The position numbers and the translations under genes are program-made. From NCBI RefSeq assembly GCF_914767665.1, contig NC_059505.1, positions 26,409,506 through 26,473,505 of the forward strand: a stretch of 64,000 nt of DNA, in the 5' to 3' direction. A model generated the notes under the pieces. It did no database searches and was not told where the DNA came from. It worked only from the letters and a program-made list of their open reading frames with translations. The DNA is from Harmonia axyridis. Its lineage: Eukaryota; Arthropoda; Insecta; Coleoptera; Coccinellidae. This document shows, piece by piece, positions 57,503 to 64,000 of the stretch (positions within the stretch are counted from its first letter, which is position 1; each line of letters starts with the position of its first letter).

Positions 57503-58022
57503 CACTGTGTCTGTAAAGTATGGAACAAATTCATTTTTAGCTAAACAGACCATTTTAAGAAATAATCGTGAAACACATCGATTTTTCATTTTAATTTACC
57601 GTATTTTAAAATGATAATCTAATATACAGGGTGAATTACTTTCGAGTAATCACGTCACCGTCATTTATTTTAAATGGAACACCCCCATTTTGTCTCAATT
57701 TTCCGATTACTTTATCTGAGCTGATTCCAAAAATGTATCACATGTTGATTCCAATTGGTCCTGTACCAATTGAAATCAATATGTGATACATTTTTGGAAT
57801 CAGCTCAGCTAGAGTCATCGGAAAATTGAGACAAAATGGGGGTGTTCCATTTGAAAAAAATGACGGTGACGTCATTACTCGAAAGTAATTAACGCTGTAT
57901 ATTAGATTATTATTTTAAAATACAGTAAATTGAAAAAAAAATTGACGTGTTTCACGATTATTTCTTAAAATGTTCTGTTTTTAGCTAAAAATGAATTTGT
58001 TCCATACTTTACGGACACAGTG
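57503..58022. mobile_element. 520-bp palindromic MITE, TA-flanked, inside hAT
   Basis: The two halves are inverted copies over nearly their whole length: CACTGTGTCTGTAAAGTATG at the left faces CATACTTTACGGACACAGTG at the right, and the halves meet at CAATTGGT-CCTGT-ACCAATTG (loop 57760-57764). A few mismatches and small indels are present. TATA or TA flanks both ends (TA at 57501-57502 and 58023-58024). TA flanking and a CACTGTG…GTAAAGT terminus suggest a Tc1/mariner-mobilised element. An inner 'tatacagggtgaattactttcgagtaat' pair lies in both arms. Non-coding. Confidence 0.85.
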
Positions 58023-58769
58023 TATAATTTGAAAATATGTACAAGTAAATGTATGGGGACATTTTTTATTCTATTCATTTCATCTTCAATACATTTTTTG
58101 AAAACCCATATTTATGAACGGCAAAAAAAATGACGTCCCAAAATGGCGGAAGTATCGAAAAGTTCCCCCCCCAAAAGTGGGTCCTGGATCCGCGCCTGAG
58201 TTGAATGAAGCAGAATGTTCAATTGTGGATGTTTAGATTGATAACTAAATACTAGTTTATTTCCAATGCCAAAATCAAGATGAATCGAGTAGTATAGTTG
58301 ACTATAACATAAAGAATGTAATTGAGAAGTACTTGTGAACTAAAATGATCAATGTTTGTTGCATAGTCTTAATTACAGTACAGAGATTAATTGGATTAAT
58401 GTCGGATATTAGTTCAGGTTCAGGTGTAAGTACACATGATAGAATAAATTTGACCGCAAGTGGAGTCCAACTCATTATCCGTTGAATACATAGTCATGAC
58501 TTTCTGTCGATTCAAACAAATATTTTCATTCGGGTGGCTCCAAAAATATTTTCATATGAGATAAATGTTAGAAATGTACTTCATTTTATAAGTGAAATAG
58601 CTATATTTTCACCTCATATTGTCTTATTGTTATCATCTCACATACTTTCTGTTCAGCCAACATCAATTTTTACTTTGTTCTAGGTTCAAAAAGGCTTATG
58701 TTGGAATTTTACCTAAGAATTCAAGATTCCAATTCCAGATCAACCCTTCGATTTCCTGGATTTCTGCCA

Positions 58770-60883
58770 GTAATCACAGCAATTACTATTTTATTGTCAA
58801 AACTACAATTAAATGTTTCCTTCTTCAATAGTTAATTGATACAAAACGATATATCTGACATGATTCAATTATTAATTTAATATCTGTTCACAAATATCAA
58901 TTTGTATAATTATGTGGAATAAAAAGTATTTCAAAGTTCGTAGAGTATTTTTATTGAATGCAAGGACTAACAAATTTAAATGCAAAACCTCACTAAATAT
59001 TGAATGAATTGTAATCAATATTACAGTTTTTTCTCAATTTCCAAAGCAGGTTTTCATTCATATTGAGAAATTGTTCGAATTATGATTTAAAGTGTCATAA
59101 GCTCTGAATCAACATCTTCAGTTTCTATCTACTGCCGATGAGGGCGCCATAAACACGATTTTCGACAAACGCGATTTCAACATTTTGTTAATGTTTTATG
59201 AATGAGGTTTGAAAGTTTCTGCCTCCAATAAAACAACTTCATGAGAGGAAACCTTCTGATAAGTGAAAAAGTTGCATTGATTGTGATGCTGTGAACATAA
59301 TTAATGCCAGAAATCAGGAAAATTTAGCAAGGACAATGCACTTAACGCAAATATTATACAAAATGTACTTATCTTGGTTTGGCAGTTAACCGACGATATA
59401 TTATTTGTATATAATTTATCTATATTGTTTTCAGAAGTCTAATCTATGACACTCTAAAATAAATTTGAAATTTTTTTTTATTTAGTCAAATAGCCTATAA
59501 TTTTGAGCAAATTTCTCAAATCATCTATTCCAGGTTCTTGTTCAATTGATATACAGTTAAAGTTAGACATCTATATAAACTGACCGTTTATATTCAGCAC
59601 GTCAGCACAAAAAAGCCAATTCTGTAATTTCATCAGCTTCATTCCTGACGTAAGGAACGAATAACGACATTCTTGATATTGCCAAAAATTCGCCAAAAAG
59701 AGCCACGTTCTTTTCAGGGCCGTGTTACATAATCGTCGAATTTGGAAACATTTTGGACGGAAGTTCGAGAATATGTACTTGACTTGACGATAATTTGGCC
59801 CATTACAATTCAACACAGATACATAAACGTGACCCCATTCGGTCATACTTTAACATTCGGCTGCTTCAAGTACATAAATTGTCGGAACAGACGAGCGACA
59901 GAAAAGAAGGCGCAGGATCGTATTGGAAATATGACTTCATATTTTGCTTACGAATTTTGCTCCTTCTAGGGAAAGCTTTGAGATCATGTTCGGGAAGAAG
60001 ATGTTTGCTTTTCTTGGACATTTTTGGTCGCAAAATGCATTTCAGATCATCCTGAACAAGTTTGGTTTTGTGTTGTCTGTTTGGTTTTTTTCGAATTTAA
60101 TAAAATTTGTTATGTATATTTTGATTTCATCAAAAGTGGTTCCATGAAAATTTTCGGCCTTATTCAAGCGCAAACTATGAATTACCTGGAGCTCGATATT
60201 TTGCGTTTGACTATCTGATTTTGATAAAATATGTAGATACCTAGCTACTTAGGTTAGTTTGAAGTTTGTTACGAAAATTGTTGTTACACTTTTTTGTTTA
60301 TACAGTATATATTGTGCGAAATTTTTGTTATGAGTATTTAGTTTCAGACATAAATTATTCCATAGAAATATGAGCCATTTTCTAAATGGAATATTTGAAA
60401 TTAAAGCAATTGTTTCATATTCCGCCTTCAAGTTTACCTAGAAGACCTCATTTTGAACATTCGAAGAAAAGCCGTGAATCTTCTTGAGTGTATTATTTCG
60501 AATCCATTTTTGCCGATATTTTTTTCGTATTCTTACAGAATACCAGGTTACTTCCCTCTTCGAAAAAAAGTTGCAGATCCTTATCTCTTTGACGATAAGA
60601 TGTAGTATTAGTATCTCGATAAAGCACGTTTTCCTACAACTGCAATGGAAAGTAGTGTATTCTTCATAGCTTACTCAATTTCAAAACGATGCGTATTGCT
60701 CACAATGTGAGAAATATTATTCCATACGGCACTTTGCCCACACTTCGCTTGATGGTAGACCAATGAAATTGGACTTTTGAGAAGTCGTTTCTATGAAACT
60801 ACAAGAAATGAACAGATGCTGCCAACGAAGGCCATTTTGAATTAAATTACTTGAATTATTTAAATTTGTAGACTTGTAGGAGA
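58770..60883. other. Unassigned stretch
   Basis: The lost distal part of E2 may lie at its beginning, but similarity fades. A less AT-rich region at 59640-60060 holds several overlapping ORFs on both strands without recognised domains. Confidence 0.35.
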
Positions 60884-61016
60884 AGTATAGTGTGCAACAT
60901 GTAGAGAAAGTCCTTTTCTTACTCGTGTGTTTGCGTGCCGTGTGTTCAGGCTCGTGCCACAAACTTCCACACTCGTGAGAAGAGTTGGACTTTCCCCACT
61001 CGTTGCACTATATACT
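60884..61016. mobile_element. 133-bp MITE-like inverted repeat
   Basis: AGTATAGTGTGCAAC at the left faces GTTGCACTATATACT at the right, with pairing continuing through 'gagaaagtcc' / 'ggactttccc' and 'actcgtgtg' / 'cacactcgt'. GC content is higher than in the flanks. No clear target duplication was found. Confidence 0.65.
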
Positions 61017-62985
61017 ATTTTTTCCTTCTATCTGGATGTATTTCAGCAGACTCCTTTTATAGATTCAGAACTCTTATGAGGTCGTTCAGTTCTTTTTGAT
61101 TGAAACAGTGTTGAGTTGCTAAAACTGCTTCAAATTAGCTGCCGTCATCAGATTGAATTTTTTGATGTCCATTAGACGATGTTTCTGTAGCATCTTCTGG
61201 GAGACCAGTAAGACTAACGAAGGATGGAACGAATATTTCTTCCAGATACAACTCTTCTTGCGGAATCTAAATCAGGGTATGTCCATTTGTGTCTATTGTT
61301 TCTATTAATGCCTTCAAATTCTAATCTTCATGATAGATTCGCGGTTATTTCCATAACATTGGTACACTTAACTTAAGGTATTATACTTCCTTTATCCAAT
61401 TGTCCTGTTTCGTTTCAACACATGTTTTACATACGAAATGTAAAACCCAAGATTTATCCTGATATCCCGAATGAAAAACAAAATAAGCAATGTAAGCTCT
61501 TTTCACAAAGTTATAAATAGTTTTGTGTATTCGCCACATATCTACATAACAAATTATATCGAAAAGATTTACACAGCTACGTCTGCTTGTGGATACCATT
61601 GTTTGAGTTCAGTGTTTTGATTTTATCCTAAAAACGACCAAAATTCACACAGAGCTTAGATCTCACTAATATTTTAATGATTGATACGTTAATTATCTCT
61701 TCCTTCTCATCACCATATAGTCACTATGATACCACAAGCACAACTTTACTTGCAAAATTCAATAATATACTAAATCAGATACAACCATGGAATGATGTTC
61801 TTGACTTTAAAATTAGTTGGGATGAAGCTGATATGGAAGGAGAGGGACATGGGAAATTGCAAGAGAAAAATAAGTTATTTAGTGCATGGAATTAAACGGG
61901 AGCAATTTACCTAGTATAAGATATAATTCTACTAATTCTAGGTGAATATTTGGCTAAATTTTGGTGGTAAAAGAGGTATTCATTTTTTCATTTTCCACTG
62001 GTACCTATCACAACTAACATCATTTATTCTATATCTCGAAAACTCAAGCTGATAGAAAAAATCTAGTGGCGTTTTGGAAATCAGCACATCGAAGACATTT
62101 TAAAATCAGGTTGTTCTATTTCTGTCACCATTTTATTTCGATTTTTTTGGTCTGTGAATAAATGTTTGAACAATTGTAATATGTAATTATAATAAATAAA
62201 AGACTTTCAATTTTTGAAATAAACATTACCCGATTACCACTGACTTTTTTGAGTTAGTTTATTAATCTAAGAAATTTGTATTTAGAAAAATGGATAAGGG
62301 ATACTAATTCCTCTTAGTTATATATTAATCCCTAAGGAATATTATGCAGCATAACTTGTGTCGTTTTAATTACTTCATTGACATCCAAAATGAATTCTCG
62401 TGATATCTTTAAGGACCAACATTTGAAAAAGTCTATTTCATTAAAAATCAGTTGGGATCAAAAGAGTAAAATTTGCGTTTTATTCGAATGCTAGGCCAAC
62501 CCTGATCGAACGAAATTAATTCGGTGACCATAACCTGTCCGATCCAATGACCCAATAAAACTGAGCTCGCCTCTAGTGATTTAAAAGGCAATTTTCCCAA
62601 ACGTAAATAAAACGAAAGCAGTTAATTAGCTCAAAAAATGTCGTTCCAGAAGAGATACAACTCGATTTTATATATAAGGCGGTAGATCTTGATGAAAAAC
62701 GATGCTGAAAGGTGCAAAATTGATATCGTTGTTTTATTGAGATTGCTTTTCTCGGAATTCATATCTGAAGTTTTGTTGGTTGATAAAAAATTATGATAGA
62801 GAAATTAAAATTCGGATCTGAAGATCTGATTTATGCTATCATCATCTCTGGAGGTGACTTCTAAAAATTTATGTATATGATATATTTTATATCCTGATGA
62901 GCGATTTTATACTTGAATTTCGACGGATCACAAAGTGTGGGTTTTTATAGTTGAACTTGCGTTTCCAAAAAAGGGTTCTTGCAAA
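61017..62985. other. AT-rich stretch, one unassigned ORF
   Basis: ORF 61677-61895 on the plus strand (…LLAKFNNILNQIQPWNDVLDFKISWDEADMEGEG…) is mildly protein-like but matches no family I know. No repeats were recognised. Confidence 0.3.
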
Positions 62986-62989
62986 AAAT

Positions 62990-63483
62990 TTGGCTTCAGT
63001 TCCACTCTATAATTCCTGGGCCTGATCAGTAAAAACACATATTTCTTCCTTAGAGCTCATTGTTTTGAGTTGTGCAAAAAGCCAGTAATCACTCATGGCC
63101 AGATCTGGAGAATAAGCTGGGTGGTCGAGCAGTTGGAAGCCCAATTTGTTCAATTCAACCATGGTTATCATCGATTTGTAACATGAAGCATTATCTTGGT
63201 GAAAGAGAATTTGTTTCTTTGGCATTTGAATTTTTGCCTACGTTCAATCGAATAACATCATAAAATATTTATGATGGTTCTATTTTCATCGAAATAGTCA
63301 ATGAACAATAATACCATGCATGTCCCAAAATACGGCTGACATTAACTTACGCTTTCTTCGACTCAGGAGTGTAATGATGAATCCATCATATTCGCAAAAA
63401 AACTGTTTTTTTGCTTCAATGAATCCAAACACCATTCGTAATCGACGATGTTGCTTTTGATCAATTGGGAGCAAGCGCGGCAC
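62990..63483 (-). pseudogene. mariner transposase fragment
   Basis: On the minus strand, ORF 63483-63298 starts PRLLPIDQKQHRRLRM and contains LMSAVFWDMHGIIVH (equivalent to mariner 'VMASVFWDxxGIIxID'). After a frame break, ORF 63225-63007 reads KKQILFHQDNASCYKSM (second catalytic Asp in HQDN) and LGFQLLDHPAYSPDLAMSDYWLFAQLK (YSPDLAPSD block containing the third catalytic position). The FFCEYDGFI segment corresponds to the region after the linker where the first Asp normally sits, but it is scrambled. The N-terminal DNA-binding part and both termini are missing. The copy is dead. Confidence 0.85.
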
Positions 63484-64000
63484 CTATTTCTAACATCCTA
63501 TCCTAACGCCTATTAAATGTCAATAAATAACATCCAAGCTCTTCTATAATTCTTCATTTTTCAACTAGTGAAAAGGAATAGCTGAATTCTAACTCTATCG
63601 TATAGATCAAACCATTCAAGGGCCCAGCAAAAAAAATACTTTTACATTTATTATTTCCTACTGTCTTAAGGAATATTTGGAATGCAATGAGTTTTTAATG
63701 AAAAGAGACTTATACAAGATGTTGATAACACCTGTAAAATTTCTATTTCAATGTCCAATGGAACATTTTTGAGTGCATTTAATAGGTAAAAAATTAAGCT
63801 TCAAAAGTGAGATCAGATTGTCTGGCTATACCAAAGAAGTTCACTACTTTTTGTAGCGTGCTACATTTCAAATTTTATATATTCAACTGAGTCAGACAGT
63901 TGATGGAAATCTGGGCGTACGCCAATGCGTATCTTCGTGCATATGTACTCGATACTTCGAAATTATGATATCATTTTCTTTTCTAGTTTCTTCGAACGTA
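63484..64000. other. Unassigned stretch to window end
   Basis: No coding, repeat or RNA signal is supported. Confidence 0.4.

Larger units (their letters stand above)
56097..58198. mobile_element. Non-autonomous hAT transposon, 2102 bp, 8-bp target duplication
   Basis: Perfect 14-bp termini CAGGCGCGGATCCA and TGGATCCGCGCCTG are followed inward by G-rich and C-rich tracts. AGTTGAAT is duplicated on both sides (56089-56096, 58199-58206), and E1 has a single AGTTGAAA at the equivalent site (minus strand of 33390-33397). The 8-bp duplication and CAG…GGATCC termini are typical of hAT. No hAT dimerisation or DDE coding was found. It contains a D-family fragment (57145-57365) and a palindromic MITE (57503-58022), so much of its length is nested material. 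Confidence 0.92.
53308..58760 (-). mobile_element. Element E2: second copy of the E1 family, reversed and broken by three insertions
   Basis: It starts CAGGGTGAATCTAGTACAAA after TATA (53304-53307) and shares 'ggtcaaaagaaacacttttttc…ccgattcggc' with the E1 termini. Past the Tc1 insertion, 55225-55640 matches the reverse complement of E1 33450-33850 (for example 'agccaactta…aataagctca' and 'ctagagcatatgat'). Past the hAT insertion, 58199-58760 matches the reverse complement of E1 from 33390 down to about 32990 ('aaaatcaagatg…gtagt…gttg', 'caagtggagtc'). The far terminus, expected near 59300, was not found, so that end is lost or diverged. Confidence 0.85.

Noticed and set aside
1..64000. CRISPR arrays, bacterial operons, riboswitches or rRNA
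   Set aside because: No regularly spaced short repeats, bacterial gene density or rRNA-like conserved blocks were seen. The sequence is eukaryotic.

Overview
The window looks like AT-rich, gene-poor nuclear DNA from an insect. It has long A/T tracts and no long open reading frame. Almost everything recognisable is transposon debris of types common in insects: Tc1, mariner, pogo/Tigger-like, hAT, CR1/Jockey-type LINEs, MITEs, a solo LTR and satellite-like tandem repeats. I recognise no intact host protein-coding gene. A few short stretches might be host exons or promoters (5274-5451, 8910-9083, 11686-11955, 43120-43620, 52977-53010), but none can be assigned a function from sequence alone. The species cannot be named with confidence.

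Layout. 1-8.2 kb: one dispersed-repeat fragment, a decayed pogo-like zinc-finger fragment (2290-2500), a perfect 32-bp-arm hairpin (4351-4418) and otherwise unassigned AT-rich DNA. 8.3-16.5 kb: two copies of a CAGGGTGGTCC-ended element, a decayed LINE (9640-10752), two small ORFs, a tRNA-like Pol III box pair (13253-13306) and a tandem array (13622-15380) built partly from a hAT-like terminus. 18.6-24.9 kb: a decayed Jockey-like LINE, a perfect 34-bp-arm hairpin, a 790-bp inverted-repeat element, and a palindromic derivative of a Tc1 transposon (23837-24928). 25.4-34.4 kb: an element flanked by long direct repeats, a cluster of GC-rich palindromes (28.6-28.9 kb) and a complete 2.09-kb non-coding element 'E1' with TATA target duplications (32295-34383). 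36.4-38.0 kb: a full-length Tc1 copy with two frameshifts. 38-43 kb: nearly empty apart from a mariner scrap. 43.1-45.6 kb: a CpG-rich island, then an imperfect tandem array carrying a MITE. 46.7-51.8 kb: a 237-bp MITE with 8-bp target duplications and two decayed LINE fragments. 53.0-58.8 kb: a textbook TATA/Inr promoter followed by a nest of elements. 60.9-64 kb: a small MITE and a mariner fragment.

How the parts relate. The clearest structure is the nest at 53308-58760. A second copy of the E1 family ('E2', in reverse orientation) was hit by a Tc1 element (53477-55000, TA duplication), by a 408-bp solo LTR (55640-56047, AAGAC duplication) and by a 2.1-kb hAT element (56097-58198, AGTTGAAT duplication). 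The hAT element itself holds a 520-bp near-perfect palindromic MITE. E1, 20 kb upstream, preserves the uninterrupted sequence at all three insertion points, so the boundaries can be checked inside the window. The three Tc1 copies belong to one subfamily, and none encodes an intact transposase.
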